Assembly (NCBI RefSeq): GCF_900129295.1
Contig: NZ_FQUU01000008.1
Coordinates: 62,001-126,000, forward strand
Source of the DNA: Flavisolibacter ginsengisoli DSM 18119
GTDB taxonomy: Bacteria; Bacteroidota; Bacteroidia; Chitinophagales; Chitinophagaceae
Direction: 5' to 3'
DNA: 64,000 nucleotides
Below the pieces are notes generated by a model, which was not told the origin of the DNA, did no database searches, and saw only the letters and a program-made list of their open reading frames with translations. The translations under genes and the position numbers were made by a program. Every line of letters starts with the position of its first letter. Position 1 is the stretch's first letter. Below are positions 28,902-37,300 of the stretch, piece after piece.

Positions 28902-29327
28902 TCAATATTTATTTGTACTTGCGCTATCGCTTGTTGGGAGACTTTTCTGGGCAACCTTCATATCATCCTTGTACTTAGAAGGGCATTTCATTTGCAGTTT
29001 GGTACATTCAAAATAACCATCACGCATATAACCGTTAAGGTCAATACCATCGCTTTTTTCTATATCAGTTGGTTTGGCATTTTTATAGACAACCTTACTG
29101 CGCTTACCTTGCTGGTCTGTAGCATAAAAAACGGTGAGGTTAGGATTTTTCAATCCGTCATATTCAATGGGAGTATTCTTATCCAGTTGAACCTTAACAA
29201 CGACGAAATCCTTTTTCTGGGAAGCTGTGCTGAAAGTTTCCTGTGTAGTTAGGTCTTTTATAAAAAAAGACATGCCCACAATACCACCGATGACCAGGAG
29301 TAAAAGTACAATATGAATTTTTTTCAT
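28902..29327 (-). CDS. ccmE: Cytochrome c maturation heme chaperone CcmE, CxxxY variant
   Basis: 141 residues: one N-terminal transmembrane helix (IVLLLLVIGGIVGMSFFI), an OB-fold periplasmic domain, and a flexible tail. CcmE normally binds heme through a His in HxxxY; here the site reads KCPSKYKDD, i.e. Cys115 and Tyr119, the CxxxY form reported in archaea and some bacteria. It lies directly upstream of ccsA/ccmF on the minus strand (6 nt gap), so the two form an operon. A TAACTTTG box is 86 nt upstream. Confidence 0.9.
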   Translation of the reverse strand: MKKIHIVLLLLVIGGIVGMSFFIKDLTTQETFSTASQKKDFVVVKVQLDKNTPIEYDGLKNPNLTVFYATDQQGKRSKVVYKNAKPTDIEKSDGIDLNGYMRDGYFECTKLQMKCPSKYKDDMKVAQKSLPTSDSASTNKY

Positions 29328-29647
29328 CTCGGAACAGTTGTTTTAAGCCAGGAAACATTCTGGTAACTTAAACGGGCTATGACACCAAATTGTTTACACT
29401 AAGTGGCCTTGGCAAAGTTAGAGCAAAAAGGTTCTCGCCCACCCGGTTCATGTTCCTAATTGCTCAATTGAAACCCTTTTTCACAAAACTATAATGGGAT
29501 AGGTTAGAAATAAACCTGTATGTATAACTGTATTTTGTCCTGACCTAAAAGAAACATTAAACTTTCGCACTTTAGTTAAAGCATAGGGCCATGAATAGCA
29601 AAAGAACGTCAAAGCTTCCTATCTTGCACCGCTTTTAACTATCAAAC
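29328..29647. other. Divergent promoter region between ccmE and the arginase-family gene
   Basis: 320 bp with no ORF. It includes a minus-strand -7 box for ccmE (29413-29420). On the plus strand TATCTTG near 29620 resembles a truncated -7 box for the arginase-family gene. Confidence 0.35.
29413..29420 (-). promoter_or_regulatory. Bacteroidota -7 box TAACTTTG for ccmE
   Basis: Reverse-strand TAnnTTTG match 86 nt before the ccmE ATG. No clear -33 element. Confidence 0.3.
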
Positions 29648-30694
29648 ATGACCGATCTTTCAAATTTTGATCCCAATGATGCCGGGAACCCCAACAATAA
29701 CATTTTTGGACTCCCATTTTCTGAAGATGATGCCAGGCTGGTGATCATTCCCATTCCATGGGAGGTAACCGTGAGTTTTGGTGCAGGAACTGCCCGTTCC
29801 GCAGAGCAGATCATGCGTGCATCCCTCCAGGTAGACCTATTTGATCCAGAGGTAGTCGATGGCTGGAAACAAGGTTTTTTTATGAAAGAGACAGACCGTA
29901 AGGTGCTGTTAAAAAGTGATTACCTCCGTAAAGAAGCTGAGCTTTATATAGACTATATATCAAAAGGTGATATTGTGGCCAATAACCAGTTCATGTGTAA
30001 AACATTGAAGGAAGTTAACGAGGGCGGTTACTTTTTAAATAATTGGGTTTATCACCAGACCAGGGAACTTTTAGAAAAAGGTAAATTGGTGGCTCTCCTT
30101 GGTGGAGATCACAGCACACCCCTGGGCTTTATGAAAGCCATTGGTGAGAAACATGGCGATTTTGGCATTATTCAAATTGATGCGCATTGCGACTTAAGGG
30201 AAGGATATGAAGGGTTTGTTTATTCCCATGCCAGTATTATGTACAATGCACTGAAAGAAGTGCCACAACTGCAAAAACTTGTTCAGGTAGGGATAAGGGA
30301 TTATTCTGAAGGTGAGCATGAATTTATAAAACAGAATTCAGAAAGGGTAAAAACCTATTTTGATGCTGATATCAGGGCAAGACAATATGAAGGTGAAAGC
30401 TTTAGGCAGGTAGTGGATGAAATTGTGAGCCAGCTGCCTCAAAAAGTATACATCAGCTTTGACATTGACGGTTTGGACCCTAAGCTTTGCCCTAATACAG
30501 GTACACCTGTACAAGGTGGGTTTGAAACAGAACAGGTATTTTATATATTTAAAAAGATACTACAGTCCGGACGACAGATCATTGGATTTGATTTAAGTGA
30601 AGTAAGTACCAGTGAGAATTACTGGGATGCAAATGTCGGTGCCCGGGTTTTATTTAAATTGTGCAACCTGCTGGTAGCCAGCAACCCGGTTTAA
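29648..30694 (+). CDS. Arginase/agmatinase family (ureohydrolase) enzyme
   Basis: 348-residue binuclear-manganese hydrolase. All metal ligands are seen: GGDHS (His155), DAHCD (Asp178, His180, Asp182) and SFDIDGLDP (about Asp273, Asp275). The family splits guanidino groups, releasing urea from agmatine or arginine, or formamide from formiminoglutamate; the substrate cannot be told apart here. The start MTDLSNFDPN is the first ATG. The next gene begins 2 nt after the stop, a tight pair. Confidence 0.9.
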   Translation: MTDLSNFDPNDAGNPNNNIFGLPFSEDDARLVIIPIPWEVTVSFGAGTARSAEQIMRASLQVDLFDPEVVDGWKQGFFMKETDRKVLLKSDYLRKEAELYIDYISKGDIVANNQFMCKTLKEVNEGGYFLNNWVYHQTRELLEKGKLVALLGGDHSTPLGFMKAIGEKHGDFGIIQIDAHCDLREGYEGFVYSHASIMYNALKEVPQLQKLVQVGIRDYSEGEHEFIKQNSERVKTYFDADIRARQYEGESFRQVVDEIVSQLPQKVYISFDIDGLDPKLCPNTGTPVQGGFETEQVFYIFKKILQSGRQIIGFDLSEVSTSENYWDANVGARVLFKLCNLLVASNPV

Positions 30695-30696
30695 AT

Positions 30697-31320
30697 ATGT
30701 ACAGCATTACGGTAAAGATAGATGGTATAGAAAGTAAAAGACGCAGCGCTGGGTTATTGCATATTGTTACTGGTTTCTTTCTTATTGCCAAAGGTTCTGA
30801 TTATTACCGTTTGTTGAATTTCCAGGGATTTATTACCCTTCTTCCCATTTTTGCCGTTGCAGGTATTTCATTGTTTTATGGCTTTTTCAGAAGAAAGGTT
30901 GATGTATTTGCTAAATACAATTCCCTGGTCCGGGTTCTGCAGATCATCACTTTCCTGGTGCTTGGAATAGCTATGATGAACAGGGGTACTACATGGGATT
31001 ATGCAGGTTTATTTTTATTTGCTTTTTTATGTTTACTGCTTTTATTATCGGAAAAAAGGATCTTCAAGGAAACCACCTTATTCTTTGATGAAAAGGGTGT
31101 AATGATTCCAGGTAACTATAAGGACCACCTGGTAAGCTGGGAGGAATTGAATGAGGTTATCATCAGGGAAGATTTCCTGACTTTATTTCATGTAAAGAAA
31201 AAATATTTGCAATACCAGGTAATGCAGGACCTCTCCACCCTGGAAGTAGCAAAGATCAATGCCTTTTGCAGGGAGCAGATAGAAAAAGCTGAAGCCGGAG
31301 TTAATAAGCTGACGAGTTAA
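30697..31320 (+). CDS. Integral membrane protein with a C-terminal cytosolic domain, unknown function
   Basis: 207 residues from the ATG at 30697; the open frame extends upstream into the arginase-family gene but the ATG is 2 nt after that gene's stop. About four transmembrane helices (around residues 20-120) precede a cytosolic domain resembling a bacterial PH-like domain (LFFDEKGVMIPGNYKDHLVSWEELNEVII), the only recognisable hint. No enzyme motif. Probably co-transcribed with the ureohydrolase gene; function unknown. Confidence 0.6.
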   Translation: MYSITVKIDGIESKRRSAGLLHIVTGFFLIAKGSDYYRLLNFQGFITLLPIFAVAGISLFYGFFRRKVDVFAKYNSLVRVLQIITFLVLGIAMMNRGTTWDYAGLFLFAFLCLLLLLSEKRIFKETTLFFDEKGVMIPGNYKDHLVSWEELNEVIIREDFLTLFHVKKKYLQYQVMQDLSTLEVAKINAFCREQIEKAEAGVNKLTS

Positions 31321-31378
31321 TGAAGGCAAACAGTTTGCTGTATTTGATTGTAATGGAAAGGGTTTTAAAAAATTAATT

Positions 31379-32665
31379 ATGTCTCCATTCATTTTATATT
31401 CTGATGGGAAAGGGTCCATTTTCGAGGACCAGAGTTTATACGTGGTAGGAAGAAGTGGCTGGGACGCCATGCCTATACCTTCCGATGAATGGGTAGAGTT
31501 ACCCAAGGGTGGACAGTTGTATGAATTACCAGGCCGAAGAGGAATTGGAATAGATGTAAAGACTGGTGAAATGCGGTTGTGTGATAAAGGATGGGCTGTA
31601 GCTGCTTTTATTCCACCAGCGCATACGGGCTTCTATTTGGCAGCCTATGAAACGGCTCCCGACGCACCTACCCTTCCCCTGTTTTGTTACACAGCAGTGG
31701 GTTGGCATGACAATAAATTCTTTGTACCAGCCACGCGTATTGAAAACGACATCCGGCAGGAATGTGGCGGGTTCGATGAAAACAAAATAGAAACTGGAGT
31801 AGAACAGCTTTTGAAGGCTTATCCCCATAACAGGCTGGTAGCCCATCTTGCCAACAATTGTGCACTCACTTATCATTGCCCGGCTGCAAGAAATTATTTT
31901 ATTGGCAGATGGGAATGTCCTATTCCTTCATCCCCTGCCTGTAATGCCAACTGTGTAGGATGCATATCCTTCCAACCTGAAGAGGAAACCATAGTTTCTA
32001 CGCAGGATCGTTTAACCTTTAAACCTACTGCGGCTGAAATAGTTGAATATACCGTGCCGCACCTGGAAACTGCCCCATTCCCTATAGTCAGCTTTGGACA
32101 GGGATGTGAGGGAGAACCATTGCTGATGTGGGAAACTATCAGGGAATCAATCATTGAGATCAGGAAACATACTTCAAAAGGAAGTATTAATATCAATACT
32201 AACGGTTCTAAGCCCAATGCTGTAAAAGCTTTGTGCGAGGTAGGATTGAATAGTATAAGGGTAAGCACCAATTCTGCAAGGCCCGAAATCTATTTGCCAT
32301 ATTACCGGCCCAATAATTACCAGTTTGAGGATATCATAGAAAGCCTTAAAGTAGTAAAGTCTTTTGGTGGATGGACCTCTATAAACTATTTTGTTTTTCC
32401 AGGCATGACCGACTCAGTGGCTGAATATGAAGCATTGCGACAATTGATCATTGATACAGATCTTGACATGATACAATGGAGGAATTTTAATATTGATCCT
32501 GACTGGTATTTAGGAAAGATTGGTGTGATAGATTCAGGGGAAATTTTAGGAATGAAACAATTGATGCAACTGCTAAAAGAAGAATTCCCCCAATTAAAAT
32601 ATGGCTATTTCAATCCACCTATGGAAAGAATAAAAGGCCAGTACGATATCGATTTCGCCCATTGA
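31379..32665 (+). CDS. Uncharacterised radical SAM protein with an N-terminal extension
   Basis: 428 residues. The 4Fe-4S cluster motif CNANCVGC (Cys188, Cys192, Cys195) is the classic CxxxCxxC. Later elements fit the TIM barrel: FGQGCEGEPLLMWET, then NINTNGSKPNAVKALCEVGL, then RVSTNSARPE. About 175 residues precede the cluster motif and hold extra cysteines (Cys161, Cys167, Cys180), giving an unusual N-terminal domain. The reaction is unknown; no precursor peptide or carrier protein is adjacent. It lies 58 nt downstream of the membrane-protein gene and ends at a bidirectional terminator. Confidence 0.82.
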   Translation: MSPFILYSDGKGSIFEDQSLYVVGRSGWDAMPIPSDEWVELPKGGQLYELPGRRGIGIDVKTGEMRLCDKGWAVAAFIPPAHTGFYLAAYETAPDAPTLPLFCYTAVGWHDNKFFVPATRIENDIRQECGGFDENKIETGVEQLLKAYPHNRLVAHLANNCALTYHCPAARNYFIGRWECPIPSSPACNANCVGCISFQPEEETIVSTQDRLTFKPTAAEIVEYTVPHLETAPFPIVSFGQGCEGEPLLMWETIRESIIEIRKHTSKGSININTNGSKPNAVKALCEVGLNSIRVSTNSARPEIYLPYYRPNNYQFEDIIESLKVVKSFGGWTSINYFVFPGMTDSVAEYEALRQLIIDTDLDMIQWRNFNIDPDWYLGKIGVIDSGEILGMKQLMQLLKEEFPQLKYGYFNPPMERIKGQYDIDFAH

Positions 32666-32671
32666 AAATAG

Positions 32672-32703
32672 ACATACCTGCCAGGGTTTACAGGCAGGTA
32701 TGT
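32672..32703. terminator. Bidirectional terminator
   Basis: Eleven-base stem ACATACCTGCC / GGCAGGTATGT with a 10-nt loop, A-rich on one side and TTATTTT on the other, between the convergent radical SAM and CHRD genes. Confidence 0.85.
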
Positions 32704-32719
32704 TTATTTTGAAAGGTAA

Positions 32720-33196
32720 TTATTGAGCAGAAACCTGTGCTCTTATTTCTCCGCCTCCATTGTTGGTTGTATGAACATTATAATACCATTTCCCGGCCAG
32801 GAGGTCTGCTTCCTGTGTATCATTTAAGGTAGCAGAGCCCGTATATGATCCGGAGGCTGCAGAGGTGAAACCTGTAATTCCTAAGGCAACACCAGCATTG
32901 GCACCTGCAAGGGCTGGGCCGTGAAAGTGCATAAGTGTTGCCGGACCTGAAAGGCCTGTCCAGGTAACAGTGTAGTTAAGCAGGTTAGTACTGGAATTAT
33001 AGCTTCCGGTTACTGAACCCGAACCGGCTGTTGTTACTGCAGGTACTTCCTGGCTACCAGAAGCAGTGCCGCTCAGAGTATAATCAACTTTAGGTGCCGG
33101 GTTATTGTTATTATTGTCCTTACTGCAACCGATGCCTGCCAATAAAGAACCCACCATTAAAAATGCAGTACAAAAATTAAGAGCCTTGTTTACCAT
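32720..33196 (-). CDS. CHRD domain lipoprotein
   Basis: 158 residues from the ATG at 33196; the open frame reaches 33304 but the extra 36 residues carry no signal. The lipobox GIGC (Cys near residue 24) is followed by an Asn-rich linker. The CHRD (chordin-like) domain runs from SGTASGSQEVPAV through NLLNYTVTWTGL and MHFHGPA to WYYNVHTTNNGGGEIRAQV. The histidines in the HFHG and NVHT elements are typical. The role of bacterial CHRD proteins is unclear; this one should sit in the outer membrane. Confidence 0.85.
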   Translation of the reverse strand: MVNKALNFCTAFLMVGSLLAGIGCSKDNNNNNPAPKVDYTLSGTASGSQEVPAVTTAGSGSVTGSYNSSTNLLNYTVTWTGLSGPATLMHFHGPALAGANAGVALGITGFTSAASGSYTGSATLNDTQEADLLAGKWYYNVHTTNNGGGEIRAQVSAQ

Positions 33197-33461
33197 AGAT
33201 TTCGTTTTAATAGTTAAGTGGTAATGACTATGTCTTTGAAGGTATTCAGCATATACATACGTAGAAAACTGCAACGGGTTGCTATATCCAGTAAATAGCT
33301 GCACTTAAATGTTAAAACATGGCCTTGATCTATAGTTTACAGGGCAATTTGTCTAACTTTTGCACCGTTAAAGAGTCAAAACTACAAAGGCTGGCGACAG
33401 TTCTGCTACCAGGATACCCATTAATTCTATTGTACAGGCGACTGTTTACCACCTGAACTTT

Positions 33462-33469
33462 TATATTTG
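33462..33469 (+). promoter_or_regulatory. Bacteroidota -7 box TATATTTG
   Basis: Exact TAnnTTTG match ending 1 nt before the first ATG of the frame (33471). Transcription would begin near 33476, past that ATG, so the next ATG at 33489 is the usable start. Confidence 0.5.
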
Positions 33470-33488
33470 TATGAACAACCATTTATCC

Positions 33489-34337
33489 ATGTCAGCTGAT
33501 TTCGAGAGGCAAAAAAATTTACAAGCTTCAGGTATAACCGCAGGAATAGCGGTTGCCCTCCTTTTTATTTTTATATGGGTAAAGTTTGCCATTCCTCATG
33601 AAGAGGTGCCACCAGTTGATGAATATGTAGAAGTAAACCTGGGAAGTGGTGATCAGGGATTTGGTTCCGACCAGCCTTTACTGCCCGGAGACCCGGCACC
33701 TGCCCAACAAACAAGCTATACACCGCCTCAACCTGTTCAATCAAATGAAGAAGCAGTAAAGGACGTTAGTTCTGATGAGACCAGCCATGATGCTCCTCCT
33801 GTAATTAAACCTGCTGTCAGTAAACCTGAGGCCACTAAAATAAATTCTGAAAGCAAAGTCGTTAAATCAAAAGCCACAAATCCGCAACCTGTCATTACAC
33901 AAGCTCCTCCAAGACCAAGAGCAGTACTTGGAAGAACCGTCGGTGGCAATGGCAACGGGGGTAATGGTGCAGATAGTTATAAACCTGGTGGCAATGAAGG
34001 TATAGCTGGCGGAAATGGCGACCAGGGCAGACCTGGTGGTGATCCTAATGGAAGAAATTATAATGGTGCGCCAAGAAACTTCGGAGTAAAAGTGCTGAGT
34101 ATTCCCAACCAGACATTTGAAGATGATTTTAACCAGAATGCTAAAATAGCAATGGATATAGTGGTAAATGAGAATGGCAAGGTTGTATCTGCCAATTATC
34201 AACCAAAGGGATCTACCGGTACAGCCACAGAGAAAATGAAAGACATTGCACGCAAAAGAGCCTTCGAATTAAAATTCCCTACATCAGATGAAGGGCAAAA
34301 AGGAACTGTCATCTTTAATTTTAAAGTAAGAGGATAA
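33489..34337 (+). CDS. TonB-like energy transducer protein
   Basis: 282 residues from the ATG at 33489 (a longer frame opens at 33471 but the -7 box sits against it). A short cytosolic N-terminus is followed by one transmembrane helix (ITAGIAVALLFIFIWV), a Pro/Lys-rich periplasmic linker (residues about 60-140), a Gly/Asn-rich stretch (about 145-190) and a C-terminal TonB-type domain with VVNENGKVVSANYQPKG. It should connect inner-membrane proton motive force to the outer membrane or divisome. No exbB/exbD neighbours are in the window. folC follows 25 nt later. Confidence 0.8.
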   Translation: MSADFERQKNLQASGITAGIAVALLFIFIWVKFAIPHEEVPPVDEYVEVNLGSGDQGFGSDQPLLPGDPAPAQQTSYTPPQPVQSNEEAVKDVSSDETSHDAPPVIKPAVSKPEATKINSESKVVKSKATNPQPVITQAPPRPRAVLGRTVGGNGNGGNGADSYKPGGNEGIAGGNGDQGRPGGDPNGRNYNGAPRNFGVKVLSIPNQTFEDDFNQNAKIAMDIVVNENGKVVSANYQPKGSTGTATEKMKDIARKRAFELKFPTSDEGQKGTVIFNFKVRG

Positions 34338-34349
34338 GCCCCACAGCAA

Positions 34350-34357
34350 TACTTTTG
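34350..34357 (+). promoter_or_regulatory. Bacteroidota -7 box TACTTTTG at folC
   Basis: Exact TAnnTTTG match 5 nt before the GTG that opens the conserved FolC N-terminus. An internal, nearly leaderless start is implied, unless folC is read only from the upstream gene's transcript. Confidence 0.35.
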
Positions 34358-34362
34358 CCGAT

Positions 34363-35670
34363 GTGAATTATTCAGAAACAATAGACTACCTGTATCATAA
34401 GCTGCCTTTATTCAGCCGCGTCGGCAGTGCGGCTTTTAAAAAAGACCTGACCAATACAAGGATCCTTTGTGAATATTTAGGCAATCCACAGCAACAATTC
34501 AAATCTGTTCATGTAGGTGGCACCAATGGCAAGGGTTCTGTAAGCCATATGCTTGCCTCAGTTTTTCAATCAAGCGGCTATACTACAGGTTTATATACTT
34601 CACCACATCTCTATGACTTCAGGGAAAGGATAAGAGTGAATGGCCAGGTGGCTGACGAAGATTACGTTATTTCATTCGTGGAAAAGATCAAGCCTGTTAT
34701 AGAAGATATACAGCCCTCTTTCTTTGAGATCACAGTTGCTATGGCCTTTGACTATTTTGCTCAAAAGAAAGTTGAAATGGCCATAGTGGAAGTAGGGCTT
34801 GGAGGAAGATTGGACAGCACCAATATCATTACTCCGGAGTTATCTGTTATTACCAATATTGGCTGGGATCATATGAACATGCTGGGCAATTCGCTGGAAG
34901 AAATTGCGGCAGAAAAAGCCGGGATCATTAAAGAAGGTGTTCCAGTTGTTATTGGTGAAAGAAAAAAAGAAACGGACCCGGTTTTCTTAGATCAATCCAT
35001 CAAAAAAAACAGTTCCATAGCATTTGCAGAAGATCAATACAATTTGATCTCCCAGGAATGGAAGAACAACCATACAATCATTACAGTAAAAAAAGAAGGC
35101 CAGGGTGTCCGTTCATTTGAACTGGATCTGCCTGGGGTATACCAGCAAAAAAACCTGCTGACAGTATTGAATGCACTGGATATTTTACAAAAGGATGGAT
35201 ACCAAATTACCGAGGCAAGTATTCATGAAGGACTCAAGAATGTCAGGCAGCTAACCGGGCTAATGGGAAGGTGGGAAATACTTCGCGAACGACCTATTGT
35301 TATCCTTGAAGTAGCGCATAATAAAGATGGCATGGAACAAATGCTGCAGCATTTAAAACTATTGTCTTTTGATAAACTCCATATGGTAATTGGTATGGTA
35401 AAGGATAAGGATGCCGCCCAGGTGCTTTCATTATTGCCCAGTGATGCCAGATATTATTTTACCCAGGCTCACATTCCAAGGGCATTACCTGCAGAGGAAC
35501 TAAAAGAAAAAGCTGCGAATTTTTCACTCACAGGTAAAGTTTATAGTGATGTGAATGAAGCACTTCACGAAGCACTACATAATATATCAATGGATGATCT
35601 TATAATAGTTTGCGGTAGTATTTTCCTTGTGGCAGAGGTCAATAAGGATTTAATACTTCAGAATGCCTAA
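34363..35670 (+). CDS. folC: Bifunctional folylpolyglutamate synthase / dihydrofolate synthase
   Basis: 435-residue Mur-ligase-family enzyme that glutamylates dihydropteroate and folates in the cytoplasm. The P-loop is HVGGTNGKGSVSHML near residue 50; the second signature MAIVEVGLGGRLDSTN and the TNIGWDHMNMLG segment follow. The C-terminal ligase domain starts with GRWEILRERPIVILEVAHN. The start is GTG at 34363 (MNYSETIDYLYHKLP is the usual FolC N-terminus); the ATG two bases earlier is out of frame. The 3' end overlaps the convergent Nudix gene by 21 bp. Confidence 0.94.
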   Translation: MNYSETIDYLYHKLPLFSRVGSAAFKKDLTNTRILCEYLGNPQQQFKSVHVGGTNGKGSVSHMLASVFQSSGYTTGLYTSPHLYDFRERIRVNGQVADEDYVISFVEKIKPVIEDIQPSFFEITVAMAFDYFAQKKVEMAIVEVGLGGRLDSTNIITPELSVITNIGWDHMNMLGNSLEEIAAEKAGIIKEGVPVVIGERKKETDPVFLDQSIKKNSSIAFAEDQYNLISQEWKNNHTIITVKKEGQGVRSFELDLPGVYQQKNLLTVLNALDILQKDGYQITEASIHEGLKNVRQLTGLMGRWEILRERPIVILEVAHNKDGMEQMLQHLKLLSFDKLHMVIGMVKDKDAAQVLSLLPSDARYYFTQAHIPRALPAEELKEKAANFSLTGKVYSDVNEALHEALHNISMDDLIIVCGSIFLVAEVNKDLILQNA

Positions 35671-36195
35671 CCTTTCCAACGCGTAGAATATGGATGCTGA
35701 GTGTAAAGCCTGAACAATTTTGTTTTCCCTGATTAATTGTTTAACCTCTTCAATGGAATAGATTACAACTTCAATATCTTCTGTATCATCCAGTTTTTGC
35801 TTATCTACCTTTATCCCTTCCCTGGCAATGAACATGTGCATATAGTTATTAGAGGTGGCAGGATTGGCACAAAGCTTTCCAATAAACTCAAAAGATTCAA
35901 ATGTATATCCGGTTTCCTCCATAAGTTCCCTGGCTATAGCTCTCTCAGGCGTTTCACCTTTATCTACCACACCTCCCGGAAGTTCAGTGCTCACTACTCC
36001 AAGACCATGGCGGTATTGTTTAACCATAACCACCTCCCCTTCTTTAGTAAGTGCAAAAGCACTTACCCAATTAGGATACTCCAGCGTATAATACGCTGGC
36101 ATAATCCTGCCATCGGGCAATTCACACTTTTCCTTTCTAATGGTTAACCATGGCTCATTGAACAGGTATTCGGAATTTAAAACTTTCCAATGCAT
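35650..36195 (-). CDS. Nudix hydrolase
   Basis: 181 residues. The Nudix box is complete: GGVVDKGETPERAIARELMEETGY (Gx5Ex7REUxEExGU). YTLEYPNWVSAFALTKEGEVV and MVKQYRHGL upstream fit the ADP-ribose/nucleoside-diphosphate sugar pyrophosphatase group, a subgroup call that is inference. Last gene of the minus-strand fbp cluster; its 3' end overlaps folC by 21 bp. Confidence 0.88.
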   Translation of the reverse strand: MHWKVLNSEYLFNEPWLTIRKEKCELPDGRIMPAYYTLEYPNWVSAFALTKEGEVVMVKQYRHGLGVVSTELPGGVVDKGETPERAIARELMEETGYTFESFEFIGKLCANPATSNNYMHMFIAREGIKVDKQKLDDTEDIEVVIYSIEEVKQLIRENKIVQALHSASIFYALERLGILKY

Positions 36196-36255
36196 ATTAT
36201 TCTATTGCTGCCAATGCTGAATGACAATTTAATAAAGCTAACACGTACAATATTC

Positions 36256-36783
36256 CTACCAACCCATTCTTTCACGAAGTGAAGTAATATGTGCTGCATG
36301 ATGTCTTCCGTGCCATGCATACATCCCTAACAGCAACCAAAGGGTTATTTCCTTTTTATGTTCCGGATGGTACACGGTCTTATCCCAATCCTCCCTGGTA
36401 AAGCTTTTTAAAAACTCGTACCAACGCTTATGAAGCGCAAACAAAAGTGTGGTGGAGATATTTACAGGAAGGTTCTTTACATCAGCAGTAGTTGCCCATA
36501 ACTTTTCTTCGTAAGGTCTTATTGTAGGATTGTTTTCTGTATAGCCAAGCTTAAACCTGATATAGGCGTTCATATGACTGTCAGCAATATGGTGTACCAA
36601 TTGATGCACTGTCCATCCGCCTTCCCTGTAGGGAGTTTGCAATTGCTGTTCATCCAGGTTTAGAATGGCATTTTCAATAGCATCAGGAAAAAACCTGATA
36701 TCTGACAACCATTGTTCTTTTAATTCGTCTGAATATGGCTTTGGTTCATATTTCCCAACGGGATAACGGGGATCTGTACTCAT
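36256..36783 (-). CDS. YfiT/BstA-type DinB-superfamily bacillithiol transferase
   Basis: 175 residues from the ATG at 36783; the frame extends two codons to a TTG, which is not needed. The four-helix DinB/YfiT metal site is visible as VHHIADSHMN and WHGRHHAAHI. The start, DPRYPVGKYEPKPYS, is typical of the YfiT family, whose members are proposed metal-dependent bacillithiol S-transferases. bshB1 and bshC in the window fit that role. It lies 60 nt before the Nudix gene in the same direction. Confidence 0.85.
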   Translation of the reverse strand: MSTDPRYPVGKYEPKPYSDELKEQWLSDIRFFPDAIENAILNLDEQQLQTPYREGGWTVHQLVHHIADSHMNAYIRFKLGYTENNPTIRPYEEKLWATTADVKNLPVNISTTLLFALHKRWYEFLKSFTREDWDKTVYHPEHKKEITLWLLLGMYAWHGRHHAAHITSLRERMGW

Positions 36784-36855
36784 AATCAAATATTGGTAAA
36801 TAAAGCTTTGCTAGTTTATAATGTTCCTTCGTTTCAAATACTTACAGCCCTTGCC

Positions 36856-37290
36856 TTAGGAAACGATCTCCAATAACTCAATGTCGAAAACCAATGTTGC
36901 TCCCCCGGGGATGCCACCTGTTCCATAATCACCATATGCCAGGTCAGAAGGTATCCACAGTCGCCACATGCTGCCCACTGGCATTAATGGAACTACTTGT
37001 TGCCAACCTTTGATAAGAGAAGTAAGCGGTGCTGTAAATGGTTGATTGCGCTTGAAAGAACTATCAAATTCTTTACCATCCAGGAGCGCACCCCTGTAAT
37101 GTGCTTTCACTTTACTGTTCGGTTGAGGCTTTGGTCCATTACCTTCTTTCAACACCTGGTATTGAATACCATTTGGTAGTTCAGTCACACCTTCATTGTT
37201 TTTGTTGGCAGACATAAACTGCATACCTGCTTCTTTTTCTGCCTGTAGCTTCTCTTCGCGGTGCCCGCGTAATTTATCTTGTAATCCCAT
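36856..37290 (-). CDS. FKBP-type peptidyl-prolyl cis-trans isomerase
   Basis: 144 residues; an N-terminal helical leader (LRGHREEKLQAEKEAG) precedes the FKBP domain: VKAHYRGALLDGKEFDSSF, then VPLMPVGSMWRLWIPSDLAYG and GATLVFDIELLEI. There is no signal peptide, so a cytoplasmic folding helper is expected. It is 10 nt downstream of the ABC ATPase gene. Confidence 0.92.
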   Translation of the reverse strand: MGLQDKLRGHREEKLQAEKEAGMQFMSANKNNEGVTELPNGIQYQVLKEGNGPKPQPNSKVKAHYRGALLDGKEFDSSFKRNQPFTAPLTSLIKGWQQVVPLMPVGSMWRLWIPSDLAYGDYGTGGIPGGATLVFDIELLEIVS

Positions 37291-37300
37291 ATGTTTATTT

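Noticed and set aside
33471-33488. Upstream ATG of the TonB-like gene
   Set aside because: The -7 box ends one base before it, so the codon would not be in the transcript.
35737-36147. Plus-strand 136-residue frame over the Nudix gene
   Set aside because: The minus strand carries a complete Nudix box.
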